Of a stretch of 64,000 nt of DNA, positions 8,175-18,564 are shown in pieces. Each line of letters opens with the position of its first letter. Within the stretch, counting starts at the first letter, position 1. The position numbers and the translations under genes were made by a program. The notes under the pieces were generated by a model. The model saw only the letters and a list, made by a program, of their open reading frames with translations. It was not told where the DNA came from and made no database searches. The DNA is taken from contig NZ_JMSZ01000001.1 of the NCBI RefSeq assembly GCF_000691225.1, positions 1 through 64,000 of the forward strand. The letters run 5' to 3'. Source of the stretch: Nitrincola lacisaponensis. GTDB taxonomy: Bacteria > Pseudomonadota > Gammaproteobacteria > Pseudomonadales > Balneatricaceae.

Positions 8175-9644
8175 TCACTGATACAAACGACAACAGTTAC
8201 GACCGGCCGCTTTTGCCTTGTACAGCGCCTGATCAGCATGACGTAACAGCAACGCTGCGCTATCAGTCACGCCCTGCCTGAAACTGGCCACCCCGATACT
8301 GACAGACAAATTCAGCGAACCATCTGGCAACATCCGTATCTGCTGACACCGCTCCCGCAAGAGCTCAGCAATACGCATGGCTGCATCAGCCGTCGTCTCG
8401 GGCAACACCAGAATGAACTCCTCCCCGCCAAAACGGGCGGCCAACTCACCTGGACGCTGTGCAAAACCCACCAACACTTCGGCCAAGGCTTTCAGACTTT
8501 CATCACCGATCTGATGTCCATAACGGTCATTGAGCAGCTTGAAGTGATCGATATCGATCATCAATACCGACAAGGGGTGGTGATAACGCAATGCTCTTCC
8601 CACCTCAACATCTATCACCTGATCAAGGCTGCGACGATTTGCCAATCCAGTCAGGCCGTCCTGCTGGGACAGACGCTCCAGTTCTGCATTCGCCTGCTGT
8701 AGCCGGTGCATCAGCTGGGAATAACCTTCAATCGCCTGGCGTATCACATCCAGCTCATGAAAGCAGACGCGGCGCAAAGTAATCGGTTGTCCACCCTGAT
8801 TTTCAATCGAATGCAGGCCATGTACCAACTCCTGAACCGGACTCAGGATCAGGCGTTGAAATGAAAGCAGGATAACCACCGAGAAGATAATCAGCAGCGC
8901 AATCAGTATCAGAAAATAATTGCTCACCATTAAGGCATCTTTACCGACTTCAGTGGTAATCTGACGCGCCTTCAGTGCAGCATCCGTACTCAGATAGGCT
9001 GATAAATGCTCAATACGCTGATGCGTATCCTCTACCAGCCAATCCAGTTGCAGATTCAAATCAACAACAAAGCGTACCCGGTAAAGCAATTCACCATAGG
9101 CCTCTACGGGCAAGAGCGCCTGAAGTTGTTGCAAGGGTTCACTGATAAAAGGCTCACGTATCGACTGAACGGGCAGTCCGGCAAGCAGTCCCCGATAGTA
9201 ATCCAGACTACCATTACCAGCATCATTGAGGATATCCAGCATCTCTTGCTGTAGCTGCCGCTGCGTATGACGAATACTCAACAGCTCGCGAATATCAAAC
9301 ATGATATTGTTCGCCTCAGCGATCAGGTAATCATCCTGTTCCAGCATAAAGCTGTGAATTAACACTTGAGACAACAAACGATACTGACGCTCTTCAGCCG
9401 CGTTTTGCACACGGTAGGCGGCATCCAGATAACTGCTGATTTTTTCAACCTTCAGGGCGTCCTGCTGGGTACGGACCAGCTCCGGTAAATACTCCTCAGC
9501 TGTGGCCCGCGTTTGTGCTGATATATCGCGCAACAGGCCCAGGGAAAGTACCAATGCCAAACTGAATACCAGCAGCATACCCAATACGACAACCAGCAAC
9601 GTCACCGACATTTTCAACTGTGGTCGCCAGGCGATTTTGCTCAT
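8175..9644 (-). CDS. Membrane diguanylate cyclase (GGDEF)
   Basis: A 489-residue inner-membrane signalling enzyme. A first TM helix spans about residues 12-36, then a roughly 200-residue periplasmic, helix-rich sensor, a second TM at about 238-262, a HAMP-like linker and a C-terminal GGDEF domain. The active-site motif is GGEEF at about 406-410, which is catalytically competent in the family, so it should make c-di-GMP from GTP. The inhibitory I-site RxxD reads RPGE, so product inhibition may be weakened. I set the start at 9644 because longer versions overlap the upstream binding-protein gene; at 9644 the genes are separated by one base. The pair is probably translationally coupled. Confidence 0.9.
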   Translation of the reverse strand: MSKIAWRPQLKMSVTLLVVVLGMLLVFSLALVLSLGLLRDISAQTRATAEEYLPELVRTQQDALKVEKISSYLDAAYRVQNAAEERQYRLLSQVLIHSFMLEQDDYLIAEANNIMFDIRELLSIRHTQRQLQQEMLDILNDAGNGSLDYYRGLLAGLPVQSIREPFISEPLQQLQALLPVEAYGELLYRVRFVVDLNLQLDWLVEDTHQRIEHLSAYLSTDAALKARQITTEVGKDALMVSNYFLILIALLIIFSVVILLSFQRLILSPVQELVHGLHSIENQGGQPITLRRVCFHELDVIRQAIEGYSQLMHRLQQANAELERLSQQDGLTGLANRRSLDQVIDVEVGRALRYHHPLSVLMIDIDHFKLLNDRYGHQIGDESLKALAEVLVGFAQRPGELAARFGGEEFILVLPETTADAAMRIAELLRERCQQIRMLPDGSLNLSVSIGVASFRQGVTDSAALLLRHADQALYKAKAAGRNCCRLYQ

Positions 9645-9645
9645 A

Positions 9646-10404
9646 TCAATAGATACTGAACGGCATATAGCGACGATTGATGCGCTCATAGGTGCCATTC
9701 AGGCGTAGCGTCATCAATGCCTGATTAACCGCTTCAACCAATACTGGCTCGCTTTTCGAAACAGCAATATGTGCATCCGTTTTAAGCAGTCGGTCGATCA
9801 GCGGTTCTGATATAAAATCAAAGGATTGCCCGGCATCTGATTGCAGAAAGCTCAACAGGTTAATACTGTCAGACAACACCAGATCCACCTCTGACTGAAC
9901 CAGCAGCTGCAAAGCCTCTTCCTGATCCAGTGTCAGATGTATTTCCGAATGAGGATAACGTGCCTGCAGAAAGGCTGCCTGGACAGTACCTTCACCCGTT
10001 GCTAAACGCTTACCCACCAAAGCCTCAGGTGAGGTGGAGGAAAAACGTCGCGGATCGCCGACAAAGACGGAGTGGCTACGGTAATAATACTCACTGAATA
10101 ATGCACGCTCACTACGCTCAGACGTTTTTGCCATACTTGCCACAATCATCTGGTAGTCGCCTGCCTCGAGACGATCCAGCAAGTCGTTCCAGGGAACCGC
10201 TATCACCTGACAGTCTCGTTCCATAACCTCGCACAGCGCCAAGGCAATATCGACATCAAAGCCAGCCAACTGCCCTCGATCATCCAGATAGCTGAAAGGC
10301 GGATAAGCCCCCTCAGTTGCGACAATCAACGGCGCTGCATACACACTGCCTATCAGGCTGAACAACAGGAAAGTACAGGTTTTTTTTATTGTTTTTATCA
10401 TCAT
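9646..10404 (-). CDS. Periplasmic solute-binding protein (SBP_bac_3)
   Basis: A 252-residue protein with a Lys-rich start and signal peptide (cleavage near VYA-AP) followed by a type-II periplasmic binding fold typical of polar amino acid binders: VATEGAYPPFSYLD, GFDVDIALALCE and GKRLATGEGTVQAAFL. No ABC permease or ATPase gene is nearby. It sits between hisF (21 bases upstream) and the diguanylate cyclase (1 base downstream). That placement suggests it is a ligand sensor for the cyclase rather than a transport component; this is inference. Either of two adjacent ATG codons (10404 or 10401) could be the start. Confidence 0.87.
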   Translation of the reverse strand: MMIKTIKKTCTFLLFSLIGSVYAAPLIVATEGAYPPFSYLDDRGQLAGFDVDIALALCEVMERDCQVIAVPWNDLLDRLEAGDYQMIVASMAKTSERSERALFSEYYYRSHSVFVGDPRRFSSTSPEALVGKRLATGEGTVQAAFLQARYPHSEIHLTLDQEEALQLLVQSEVDLVLSDSINLLSFLQSDAGQSFDFISEPLIDRLLKTDAHIAVSKSEPVLVEAVNQALMTLRLNGTYERINRRYMPFSIY

Positions 10405-10425
10405 TCAAGTCCGCTATGAACGTAA

Positions 10426-11199
10426 TTAAAGCCTCACCTCAATACCCCGTGACTGCATATACAGCTTGGCTTCAGGAATCGTATACTCATTGAAATGAAA
10501 AATGGAGGCTGCCAGAACCGCATCGGCCTTGCCTTCAAGAATGCCATCAACCAGGTGATCCAGTGTGCCAACACCACCGGAGGCAATCACCGGTACATGG
10601 ACCGCTTCACTGATCGCACGGGTGACGCCCAGATCAAAGCCTGACTTCATGCCATCCTGATCCATCGAGGTCAGCAGAATTTCACCAGCCCCCAGACTCA
10701 CCATTTTTTGTGCCCAGACCACGGCATCCAACCCGGTCGGCTTACGCCCACCATGAGTGAAAATTTCCCAGCGCTCAGGCTCACCTGGAGCCGACACTTT
10801 TTTCGCGTCAATGGCTACCACTATACATTGCGAACCAAACCGCTCTGCTGCCTGCTGTACAAACTCAGGATTAAATACCGCAGCCGTATTGATGGAAACC
10901 TTGTCCGCACCGGCATTCAACATCCGCCGAATATCATCGCAGGTGCGGATGCCGCCGCCCACAGTCAAGGGGATAAACACTTCAGAAGCCATACGTTCAA
11001 CCGTATGCACAGTGGTATCACGCCCCTCATGACTGGCGGTGATATCCAGGAAGGTAATCTCATCCGCACCCTGCTGCTCATAACGGCGCGCTATCTCAAC
11101 AGGGTCTCCGGCATCACGGATATCCAGAAACTTGACCCCTTTGACGACACGACCATTTTCGACATCCAGACAGGGGATAATACGCTTTGCCAGCCCCAT
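10426..11199 (-). CDS. hisF: Imidazole glycerol phosphate synthase, cyclase subunit
   Basis: A 257-residue TIM-barrel enzyme. With HisH it converts PRFAR plus ammonia into imidazole glycerol phosphate and AICAR in histidine biosynthesis. Signature segments are the start [19 protein letters not shown] with the catalytic aspartate in CLDV, GGGIR, the second catalytic aspartate in TSMDQDG and ASGGVG. The normal hisH-hisA-hisF order is kept, with hisA ending 9 bases upstream. GGAGTTGTC before the start is a good ribosome site. Confidence 0.97.
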   Translation of the reverse strand: MGLAKRIIPCLDVENGRVVKGVKFLDIRDAGDPVEIARRYEQQGADEITFLDITASHEGRDTTVHTVERMASEVFIPLTVGGGIRTCDDIRRMLNAGADKVSINTAAVFNPEFVQQAAERFGSQCIVVAIDAKKVSAPGEPERWEIFTHGGRKPTGLDAVVWAQKMVSLGAGEILLTSMDQDGMKSGFDLGVTRAISEAVHVPVIASGGVGTLDHLVDGILEGKADAVLAASIFHFNEYTIPEAKLYMQSRGIEVRL

Positions 11200-11208
11200 G
11201 ACAACTCC

Positions 11209-11949
11209 TTAGACTTTACACAACTGATCGCTGAGCGCTTGCGCTTCAGCTACATCAAGCGTGCCTTCATAGATGGCGCGGCCCGTAATGGCACCCAGTA
11301 TACCCTGGTCAGCCACTGCAGCCAGACGACGTATATCCTCGATATTGGTGACACCGCCCGACGCAATCACCGGAATGCCGGCATCCTGCGCCAGAGCCAC
11401 AGTCGCTTCAACATTCACACCCTGCATCATGCCGTCGCGGCTGATATCGGTATAGACAATCGAGGAAACGCCGTCATTACGGAAACGTATGGCCAGATCA
11501 GTCGCTTTGACAGTGGACACTTCCGCCCAGCCATCCGTCGCCACATAACCGTCCTGTGCATCCAGCCCGACAATAATATGTCCAGGAAAACGCTGGCACA
11601 TCTCGGTCACAAATTCCGGCTCTTTAACTGCCTTGGTACCAATAATGACATAATCAACACCGGCATCCAGATACGCCTGGATAATTTCTGGCGAACGTAT
11701 GCCTCCACCGATCTGGATCGGCAGCTCCGGAAAGGCCTTGGCGATCGCCTTCACAATCTCGCCATTCACAGGTTCTCCGGCAAACGCACCATTCAGATCC
11801 ACCAGATGCAGACGCCGACAACCTGCCTCTACCCACTTGGCGGCCATCTCGACAGGGCTATCGGAAAACACTGTGGAGTCATCCATGCGTCCCTGACGCA
11901 AACGGACACATTTACCATCTTTCAGATCTATTGCAGGAATAATCAGCAT
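11209..11949 (-). CDS. hisA: Phosphoribosylformimino-AICAR ribotide isomerase
   Basis: A 246-residue TIM-barrel isomerase that converts ProFAR to PRFAR, the substrate of HisHF. It begins [17 protein letters not shown], containing the catalytic aspartate, and has [17 protein letters not shown] and ASGGV motifs. The start at 11949 matches the family N-terminus; a longer frame to 12009 adds 20 residues that overlap the end of hisH and look non-native. It sits in the his operon between hisH and hisF. Confidence 0.96.
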   Translation of the reverse strand: MLIIPAIDLKDGKCVRLRQGRMDDSTVFSDSPVEMAAKWVEAGCRRLHLVDLNGAFAGEPVNGEIVKAIAKAFPELPIQIGGGIRSPEIIQAYLDAGVDYVIIGTKAVKEPEFVTEMCQRFPGHIIVGLDAQDGYVATDGWAEVSTVKATDLAIRFRNDGVSSIVYTDISRDGMMQGVNVEATVALAQDAGIPVIASGGVTNIEDIRRLAAVADQGILGAITGRAIYEGTLDVAEAQALSDQLCKV

Positions 11950-11995
11950 ATCGGTTTCCAGTTCATCAAAATCGATTATCGACCGGTTGGCAGTA

Positions 11996-12643
11996 TTAAA
12001 GCTGGCCATCCCAGTTGAGGAAATTCTGCAGCAGCTTCAACCCTGCCTGCTGGCTTTTTTCCGGGTGAAACTGTACGGCAAAGACATTCTTGTGTGCCAG
12101 GGCCACATCAAATGGCACACCATATTCGCAGGTTGCAGCCACCTGTCCAGCCTGAGCCAGACGGACATAATAACTGTGCACAAAATAGAAGCGGCTCAGA
12201 TCAGCAATACCATCCCATAAAGGGTGCTGGCAGGCCTGTTTGACCTGGTTCCAGCCCATATGCGGCACCTTGAGTGATTGGCCCTGCTGATCCTGCAAGT
12301 CTTCCCCGAAAAACTTCACTTGCCCGGGAAACTCGGCCAGACAGTCAACACCGCCATTCTCTTCCGAGCTGTCCATCAGTGCCTGAAAGCCGACACAGAT
12401 CCCTAGAAACGGCTTGCCGGAGCGAATGGCTTCAGCCACTTCGGCATCCACGCCCAGGCGTCGAATTTCTGCCATACAGTCACGAATAGCGCCAACCCCT
12501 GGCAACAACACCCGGTCAGCATCACGTACCTGTTGAGGATCAGCGGTCACACGGACCTCGACACCTGGCTGAACATGCTCAAGTGCTTTCGCCACAGAAT
12601 GCAGGTTACCCATGCCATAATCGATGACGGCAATACTGCTCAT
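11996..12643 (-). CDS. hisH: Imidazole glycerol phosphate synthase, glutaminase subunit
   Basis: A 215-residue class-I glutamine amidotransferase that feeds ammonia to HisF. It shows [14 protein letters not shown] at the start, the nucleophile elbow GICVGFQ, and the His/Glu pair in QFHPEKSQ. I prefer the ATG at 12643 (MSSIAV) over one four codons earlier because it matches the family start; hisB ends 2 bases upstream. Standard his operon position. Confidence 0.96.
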   Translation of the reverse strand: MSSIAVIDYGMGNLHSVAKALEHVQPGVEVRVTADPQQVRDADRVLLPGVGAIRDCMAEIRRLGVDAEVAEAIRSGKPFLGICVGFQALMDSSEENGGVDCLAEFPGQVKFFGEDLQDQQGQSLKVPHMGWNQVKQACQHPLWDGIADLSRFYFVHSYYVRLAQAGQVAATCEYGVPFDVALAHKNVFAVQFHPEKSQQAGLKLLQNFLNWDGQL

Positions 12644-12645
12644 GG

Positions 12646-13239
12646 TTACAGGCACCCTTTCGTTGATGGCATCATACCGACAGCTCGTGGATCTTCTTCA
12701 AGCGCCATACGCAGTGCGCGACCAAACGCCTTAAAGATGGTCTCAGCCTGATGGTGGCTATTTTTTCCGCGCAGATTATCGATATGCAGCGTCACTTTGG
12801 CATGATTGACGAAACCATGGAAAAACTCGCTGAACAGATCGACATCAAAACTGCCGATACGACCCCGAGTAAAATCGACATGCATCTCCAAACCGGGACG
12901 CCCGGAAAAGTCGATCACTACACGTGACAAAGCTTCATCCAGCGGCACATAGGCATGGCCGTAACGACGAATGCCGGTCTTGTCGCCTACGGCCTGCGCA
13001 AACGCCTGACCCAGGGTAATACCGATATCCTCGACCGTGTGGTGATCATCGATATGCAAATCGCCAATCGCATTAACTTCCAGGTCAATAAGACCATGGC
13101 GGGAGATCTGATCCATCATGTGATCCAGAAACGGAACCCCTGTATCTGCTTCAAACTTACCGCTGCCATCCAGGTTAACAGCCACAGTGATCTGGGTTTC
13201 CAGCGTGTTTCGAGTCACTCTGGCGGTACGCTGCGTCAT
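12646..13239 (-). CDS. hisB: Imidazoleglycerol-phosphate dehydratase
   Basis: A 197-residue monofunctional dehydratase (no fused phosphatase domain) that makes imidazole acetol phosphate. The Mn-binding histidine motifs DHHTVED and HHQAE are present, as are FLDHM and [15 protein letters not shown]. The start at 13239 (MTQRTA) fits the family. It is the first gene of hisB-hisH-hisA-hisF and is divergent from the asmA-like gene across a 140-base gap. Confidence 0.96.
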   Translation of the reverse strand: MTQRTARVTRNTLETQITVAVNLDGSGKFEADTGVPFLDHMMDQISRHGLIDLEVNAIGDLHIDDHHTVEDIGITLGQAFAQAVGDKTGIRRYGHAYVPLDEALSRVVIDFSGRPGLEMHVDFTRGRIGSFDVDLFSEFFHGFVNHAKVTLHIDNLRGKNSHHQAETIFKAFGRALRMALEEDPRAVGMMPSTKGCL

Positions 13240-13379
13240 GATTTTCTCCGCAAACAATTTACTAAATCCTGCTATTATACGGTATAGATGTCGCTAACGG
13301 CAGGCCCGATGCCTGTCTGACTGGTGGAAATTGCACCAGATCAGCGTTTTCCATCTTTTCTGACCTGAGAGAGCCACGG

Positions 13380-15422
13380 ATGAAACGTCTTGTCAAAGTA
13401 CTTGCAGCCACTATTGCACTGCTGCTTTTAGTTCTGGCCATTGGCCTGTTTTACATTACATCTGTAATGGACCCAAATGACTACAAGCCGCGAATAGAGC
13501 AACTGGCATTGCAACAGGCCGGACTGGTGCTCAACATTGAAGGCGATATCAGTTGGTCACTCTATCCCTGGCTGGGGATGCAAACCGGAGTGATTCGTGT
13601 GGCTTATCCGGATAAGCCCGAGCTGGCCAGACTGGAATCGGCACAGGTTTCACTGCAGCTGATACCACTTTTCTCGGGTCGGGTAGAGATGAGCGACATC
13701 ATCCTTGAGGGAATGGTGCTCAGCCTGATTAAAGATACCGATGGCAATGTAAACTGGGCACCATCGTCAGAGGAGGCTACAGACAGCCCGGCTGCAGAAA
13801 CCGCATCCTCAACAGGCAGCACCAGCGATCCACGTGCACTGCCTGAACTCGACATTGCGTCCATCAATCTGCGTCAGGCCAGGATCGAATACACAGACCT
13901 GACAGAAAACAGCCGTATCGAATTAAGCGACCTGTCACTGACGACTGGCAGAGTTCTTCCCGGAGAGGTGCTGCCGGTAGAGCTGGACTTCAAACTGCGT
14001 CAGTTTGAAGGTGCAGACAGCCTTTTTGAGCTCCGCAGCCAGCTGCGTACACAGCTAAGCTTCGACCTGACAGATGAAACAGTCGCGCTTCAGGCTTTGC
14101 AACTGAACATAGGATCACTCAGGATGCAGGGTAACCTGACCCTGTCCGGCTTCAGCGAGCCACAATTCAACGGCGTTCTGGAAGCGTCTCCATTCAATCT
14201 CAAGGCTCTCCTGGCCGACCTGGGTCAGACAGCACCCACACTGCAAGACCCCAATGCACTGGAACGTGTCGCCTTTAACAGCCATCTTCAGGGTGATCTG
14301 AAGCACCTGTCGCTGGAACGACTGAACCTGTCGCTGGATGACACCACACTGACGGGCCAGGCCCAGGCAGATCTTGAATCAGGCCACCTGACTCTGGTGC
14401 TGAATGGTAACCAGTTTAACCTTGACCGCTATCTGCCACACGAGACCAACACCACCGGACAGTCGAGCAGCGCCGAAGCATCCGCCTCCAGTTCCGCCAG
14501 CAGCGGCTGGTCTGAGGAACCTTTACTGCCGGTCGAACTGTTACAGACTTTGAACCTGTCAGTTACATTAGACCTGGAACGTTTAACCTTTCAGCAGCGT
14601 CACTTTGATCAGCCGGGTATCACACTGTCTGCAAAACAGGGACTGGTGCAACTGGAGCGCCTGACCACACAGCTCTACGCTGGCCAACTGAACGCCAACG
14701 GCAGTCTGGACGTACGTGAAAGCACCCCGCAGACCGCAGTGAAAGCCCAGATCAGCAATATTCAGATAGGCCAGTTACTGCAAGAGCTCGCAGACACAGA
14801 TCAGCTTAGCGGGCTCTTTTCTGCAGACACTGACCTGACAATGCGCGGCAACTCAATGGATGCGATGATCCGCAGCCTGAATGGACAAGCCCGTATTCAG
14901 ATGAAAGATGGCGTCTTGCGTGGCATCGATATGGCACAAACGGTTTGTCAGGGCATTCAGACCGTGACCGCTCTGGGGGTCAACCCTCAGCAGGTAGATC
15001 GCTCCACGCCTTTTGCTGACCTGTCCGGCAACTTCCGAATCCGCAATGGCGTCATCGACAATAATGATCTGGAGGCGCTGTTGGACGCCATGCGTTTACG
15101 CGGCCAGGGCCAGGTGAATCTGCCAACACAATCCATAGATTATCGCCTGGGCTTTACCCTGCAGGAGAATCTGTTCCAGCAAACCTGTTCGGTCAACAAC
15201 CGACTTGAAGGACTGGAGCTGCCGATCGACTGCAAAGGTCAGTTTGACACGCCACCTCTGCAGATGTGTCGCCCAGACACCAGCGTTTTCACCCAACTGT
15301 TGCGTCAGGAAGTACAACGCAAAATCGAAGAGCGTATTGGTGGCAGTGTTGAAGAGCAAATTCGGGAGCGTGTCGGCGGGGATGAGCGGGCGCGTGACCT
15401 GATCCGAGGTCTGCTGCGCTAA
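13380..15422 (+). CDS. AsmA-family protein
   Basis: A 680-residue envelope protein with one N-terminal TM anchor (about residues 8-28) and a long periplasmic portion rich in beta-prone, amphipathic repeats. AsmA features are the VMDPNDYKPRIEQLA segment after the anchor, the GDISWSLYPWLG block and the C-terminal VDRSTPFADLSGNFRIRNGV block. Family members are bridge-like proteins thought to carry phospholipid between inner and outer membranes. Low-complexity Ser/Ala stretches occur near residues 135-150 and 360-375. Its stop TAA abuts the ATG of mutY (TAAATG), as in many gammaproteobacteria. Confidence 0.92.
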   Translation: MKRLVKVLAATIALLLLVLAIGLFYITSVMDPNDYKPRIEQLALQQAGLVLNIEGDISWSLYPWLGMQTGVIRVAYPDKPELARLESAQVSLQLIPLFSGRVEMSDIILEGMVLSLIKDTDGNVNWAPSSEEATDSPAAETASSTGSTSDPRALPELDIASINLRQARIEYTDLTENSRIELSDLSLTTGRVLPGEVLPVELDFKLRQFEGADSLFELRSQLRTQLSFDLTDETVALQALQLNIGSLRMQGNLTLSGFSEPQFNGVLEASPFNLKALLADLGQTAPTLQDPNALERVAFNSHLQGDLKHLSLERLNLSLDDTTLTGQAQADLESGHLTLVLNGNQFNLDRYLPHETNTTGQSSSAEASASSSASSGWSEEPLLPVELLQTLNLSVTLDLERLTFQQRHFDQPGITLSAKQGLVQLERLTTQLYAGQLNANGSLDVRESTPQTAVKAQISNIQIGQLLQELADTDQLSGLFSADTDLTMRGNSMDAMIRSLNGQARIQMKDGVLRGIDMAQTVCQGIQTVTALGVNPQQVDRSTPFADLSGNFRIRNGVIDNNDLEALLDAMRLRGQGQVNLPTQSIDYRLGFTLQENLFQQTCSVNNRLEGLELPIDCKGQFDTPPLQMCRPDTSVFTQLLRQEVQRKIEERIGGSVEEQIRERVGGDERARDLIRGLLR

Positions 15423-16478
15423 ATGAGTTCCCTGAACACCCCCATCAGTGACGTCCTGCTGGACTGGTTTGACCAGCATGGGCGTCATGACCTGCCCTGG
15501 CAGCAAGACAAATCGCCCTACCCGGTATGGGTGTCGGAAATCATGCTGCAACAAACCCAGGTCAGCACCGTCATTCCGTACTACCAGCGGTTTATCGACA
15601 CTTTCCCGACCGTCGAGGCGCTGGCAAATGCCCCAATTGATCAGGTACTGCACCTTTGGACCGGTCTGGGTTATTACGCCCGTGCGCGCAATCTGCATAA
15701 AACTGCACAACTGATTGTCGAACAGTACCAGGGCATTTTCCCAGCCTCTCTCGACGCACTGCAGGCACTCCCCGGCATTGGCCGCTCAACTGCAGGTGCA
15801 ATACTGTCCATTACCCAGAACCAGCCAACGGCGATTCTTGATGGCAATGTAAAACGGGTACTGGCGCGCTATCATGCCATTCAGGAATGGACCGGGGATA
15901 CCCAGGTGCAGAAACACCTGTGGCAGCTGGCTGAATTTCACACTCCAAAACAGCGTACAGGGGACTATACACAAGCGATCATGGATCTGGGCGCCACACT
16001 CTGTCGTCGCAGCAAGCCCAGTTGCCTGATCTGCCCACTGCAACCCAACTGCCAGGCCTGGTTACAGGGATTAACGGACACTCTGCCGCGCCCCCGTCCC
16101 CGAAAAACACTTCCAGAACGTACTGTAACACTGGCATTACTGCAAAATAATCAGGGTGAAATCTGGCTGCAACAACGACCGCCCAGTGGCATCTGGGGTG
16201 GACTTTGGAGCCTGCCTGAAATCGATGACCCGATCGCATTTGACCTGTCGGCACAGCAACCCACGGAAACGCTACCACCACTGAAACACACCTTCAGTCA
16301 TTTCCAGCTACAGATCACTGTTGAACGCTACCGCCTGCCAAACGATCTGCATTGCGTCATGGATACGGCAGAAGGTCTCTGGTATAACGTTGACCAACCG
16401 CAGCAGGCCGTGGGGTTAGCAGCCCCGATCAAGAAACTGCTACAACAATTTTCGCAACACAGATCATCTTCCAGATGA
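15423..16478 (+). CDS. mutY: A/G-specific adenine DNA glycosylase
   Basis: A 351-residue base-excision repair enzyme that removes adenine opposite 8-oxoguanine. It has catalytic Glu39 in EIMLQQTQV, a helix-hairpin-helix [12 protein letters not shown] and catalytic Asp140 in [12 protein letters not shown]. The 4Fe-4S ligands have C-x6-C-x2-C-x5-C spacing ([17 protein letters not shown]). A C-terminal NUDIX-like domain reads the oxidised base. It follows the asmA-like gene directly and yggX starts 14 bases after its stop, the common asmA-mutY-yggX order. Confidence 0.97.
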   Translation: MSSLNTPISDVLLDWFDQHGRHDLPWQQDKSPYPVWVSEIMLQQTQVSTVIPYYQRFIDTFPTVEALANAPIDQVLHLWTGLGYYARARNLHKTAQLIVEQYQGIFPASLDALQALPGIGRSTAGAILSITQNQPTAILDGNVKRVLARYHAIQEWTGDTQVQKHLWQLAEFHTPKQRTGDYTQAIMDLGATLCRRSKPSCLICPLQPNCQAWLQGLTDTLPRPRPRKTLPERTVTLALLQNNQGEIWLQQRPPSGIWGGLWSLPEIDDPIAFDLSAQQPTETLPPLKHTFSHFQLQITVERYRLPNDLHCVMDTAEGLWYNVDQPQQAVGLAAPIKKLLQQFSQHRSSSR

Positions 16479-16492
16479 CTCAGGAGTCACTC

Positions 16493-16768
16493 ATGAGCCG
16501 TACCGTATTCTGTCAAAAATACCAGCAAACCCTTGAGGGCCTGGAAAAGCCACCTTACCCGGGCCCAGTAGGCCAAAAAATCTATGAGAACGTATCCAAA
16601 AAAGCCTGGCAGGAATGGACAGACCATCAGACGATGCTGATTAATGAAAAGCATCTCAATATGATGGATCCGGCAAGCCGACAGTTTCTGCAACAGCAAA
16701 TGGAGAAGTTTCTGTCTGGCGAGGATTTTGAACAGGCAGAGGGCTACGTTCCCCCAAGCAACAGCTGA
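16493..16768 (+). CDS. yggX: Probable Fe(2+)-trafficking protein
   Basis: A 91-residue cytoplasmic protein of the YggX family, implicated in iron handling and protection of Fe-S clusters such as that in MutY. It starts [11 protein letters not shown], with the single conserved Cys7, then [12 protein letters not shown] and [16 protein letters not shown] place the start at 16493, the canonical family start, rather than six codons upstream inside the mutY tail; CAGGAGTC sits before it. Confidence 0.96.
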   Translation: MSRTVFCQKYQQTLEGLEKPPYPGPVGQKIYENVSKKAWQEWTDHQTMLINEKHLNMMDPASRQFLQQQMEKFLSGEDFEQAEGYVPPSNS

Positions 16769-16775
16769 ACCTGTC

Positions 16776-16801
16776 GCCTGCCCGGATCACGCCGGGCAGG
16801 C
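16776..16801. terminator. GC-rich hairpin between convergent genes
   Basis: A perfect 10-bp stem, GCCTGCCCGG with CCGGGCAGGC, around a 6-base loop lies between yggX and the convergent potI. No T-run follows on either strand. It may act as a bidirectional transcription barrier or protect the mRNA 3' end, but it is not a canonical intrinsic terminator. Confidence 0.5.
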
Positions 16802-16811
16802 AGCTAAACCG

Positions 16812-17645
16812 CTATTCAGTATCAGGTAACGGACGCCGTCTTTTTTCTTCTGCACGACGCATCAGATACCAGGCAATAAAGGCTATTAGCGAAACCGCCA
16901 GTATGATCAGTGTTGCCAGAGCGTTTATCTTGGGTGATACACCCAGGCGCACGGACGAAAACACTACCATAGGCAGCGTCGATGCCCCTGGCCCGGAGAC
17001 AAAGCTGGCGATTACCAGATCATCCAGAGACAGGGTGAACGCCAGTAGCCAGCCAGCTACCAGCGCCGGAGTAATGACCGGAATGGTGATCAGAAAAAAG
17101 GTCTTGAAGGGAGTGGCACCCAGATCCATTGCTGCTTCTTCAATCGACAAATCCAGCTCTCTGAGCCGGGATGAAACTACCACTGCCACATAAGCACTAC
17201 AGAAGGTGGTATGTGCAATCCAGATGGTCACCATGCCTCGATCCGCTGGCCAACCGATTATCTGCGCCATATGCACAAACAACAGCAGCAGCGATAAACC
17301 TGTGATCACCTCTGGCATAACCAAAGGTGCCGTAATCATGCTGGATAACATGGTCCGACCACGGAAACGCCGAAAGCGCGTCATCACAAAAGCGGCTAAC
17401 GTACCGATACAGACCGCCATCGTGGCGGAGAAAAAGGCTATCCGCAAACTCATCCATACCGCAGACAACAACTGCTGGTCACGGAAAAGCTCAACATACC
17501 AACGTGTCGAAAAACCCGCCCAGACCGTCACCAGACGGGATGAGTTGAACGAATAGAACATCAATATAGCCATCGGAATGTATAAAAACAGCAATCCGAT
17601 CACCAGCATGACGGTGGAAAAACTGACGTTTCTCAATCTAGCCAT
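16812..17645 (-). CDS. potI: Putrescine ABC transporter permease PotI-like
   Basis: A 277-residue inner-membrane permease with about six TM helices and the EAA loop EEAAMDLGATPFKTFFLITIP, which contacts the ATPase. It forms the import channel with PotH. The start at 17645 is chosen because AAGGAG lies just upstream and the sequence begins MARLRNVSFS; it overlaps the potH stop by 8 bases, so translation is coupled. It could equally be called PotC by similarity; the partner PotF-like protein and puuA neighbours favour the putrescine-specific PotFGHI type. Confidence 0.92.
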   Translation of the reverse strand: MARLRNVSFSTVMLVIGLLFLYIPMAILMFYSFNSSRLVTVWAGFSTRWYVELFRDQQLLSAVWMSLRIAFFSATMAVCIGTLAAFVMTRFRRFRGRTMLSSMITAPLVMPEVITGLSLLLLFVHMAQIIGWPADRGMVTIWIAHTTFCSAYVAVVVSSRLRELDLSIEEAAMDLGATPFKTFFLITIPVITPALVAGWLLAFTLSLDDLVIASFVSGPGASTLPMVVFSSVRLGVSPKINALATLIILAVSLIAFIAWYLMRRAEEKRRRPLPDTE

Positions 17646-18561
17646 TCTTTTCCATCTCCTTCGCCTGCGAACGGTGGAAGAGTATGATCGGCACAATCAA
17701 CAAGGCCAGCATGATCACCGCCAACGCCGATGCCACCGGCCAGTCACGGTTATTGAAGAACTCTTCCCAGAGCACTTTACCGATCATCAGCGTATTCGGC
17801 CCACCCAAAAGTTCAGGGATAACAAACTCGCCGACAGCCGGAATAAACACCAGCATGGAGCCAGCAATAATGCCGCCACGCGACAAGGGCAGGGTGATAC
17901 GCCAGAAGGTATTCACTTTTCGAGAGCCCAGATCAGAGGCAGCCTCCAGCAAGCTGGGATCCATTTTCACCAGGTTCGCATACAAAGGCAGAATCATGAA
18001 CGGCAAATAGGCATACACAATACCGATAACAACAGCAATATTGGTGTTCATCAATCGCAAGGGTTCTTTGATAACGCCCAGCCAGAGCAGCAGGTTATTC
18101 AACAGTCCCTGGTTACTTAAAATCCCCATCCAGGCATACACACGGATCAGAAACGACGTCCAGGATGGCAACATGATCAGCAGCAATAACACCAGCTGCC
18201 AATGCAGCGGCGCACGCGCCATGGCATAGGCCATCGGATATCCGAGCAACAAACACAGCAGGGTGGAAATCAGGGCGATTTGTAACGAGCCTATATAGGC
18301 AGCAACATACAGGCTGTCAGATGCCAGAAACAGGTAATTGCCCATATTCAGAACGATCGACAGCGTCTCATTCACATAGCTGAAGACCGGCTGATACGGC
18401 GGTATTGAAATGACTGCGGAAGAAAAACTGATTTTCAGTACCAGAGCGAAGGGTAACAGAAAGAACAGCAGCAGCCAGATAAAGGGAATTCCAAAGACCA
18501 GCACACGACCATTTGGAAGCCAGCGTCGCAGTCTGGCCAGTATACCACCTTGACCCATCAT
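17638..18561 (-). CDS. potH: Putrescine ABC transporter permease PotH-like
   Basis: A 307-residue permease with about six TM helices and the EAA-type loop LEAASDLGSRKVNTFWRITLP. It pairs with PotI in the inner membrane. An adjacent ATG one codon later (18558) could also serve as start. It lies 3 bases after the potG stop and overlaps potI, within an uninterrupted potG-potH-potI transcript. Confidence 0.93.
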   Translation of the reverse strand: MMGQGGILARLRRWLPNGRVLVFGIPFIWLLLFFLLPFALVLKISFSSAVISIPPYQPVFSYVNETLSIVLNMGNYLFLASDSLYVAAYIGSLQIALISTLLCLLLGYPMAYAMARAPLHWQLVLLLLIMLPSWTSFLIRVYAWMGILSNQGLLNNLLLWLGVIKEPLRLMNTNIAVVIGIVYAYLPFMILPLYANLVKMDPSLLEAASDLGSRKVNTFWRITLPLSRGGIIAGSMLVFIPAVGEFVIPELLGGPNTLMIGKVLWEEFFNNRDWPVASALAVIMLALLIVPIILFHRSQAKEMEKNG

Positions 18562-18564
18562 GGC

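Noticed and set aside
10708-12018. 436-codon plus-strand frame opposite hisF and hisA
   Set aside because: Composition is His/Thr/Arg-rich with no domain. The opposite strand encodes well-conserved hisA and hisF.
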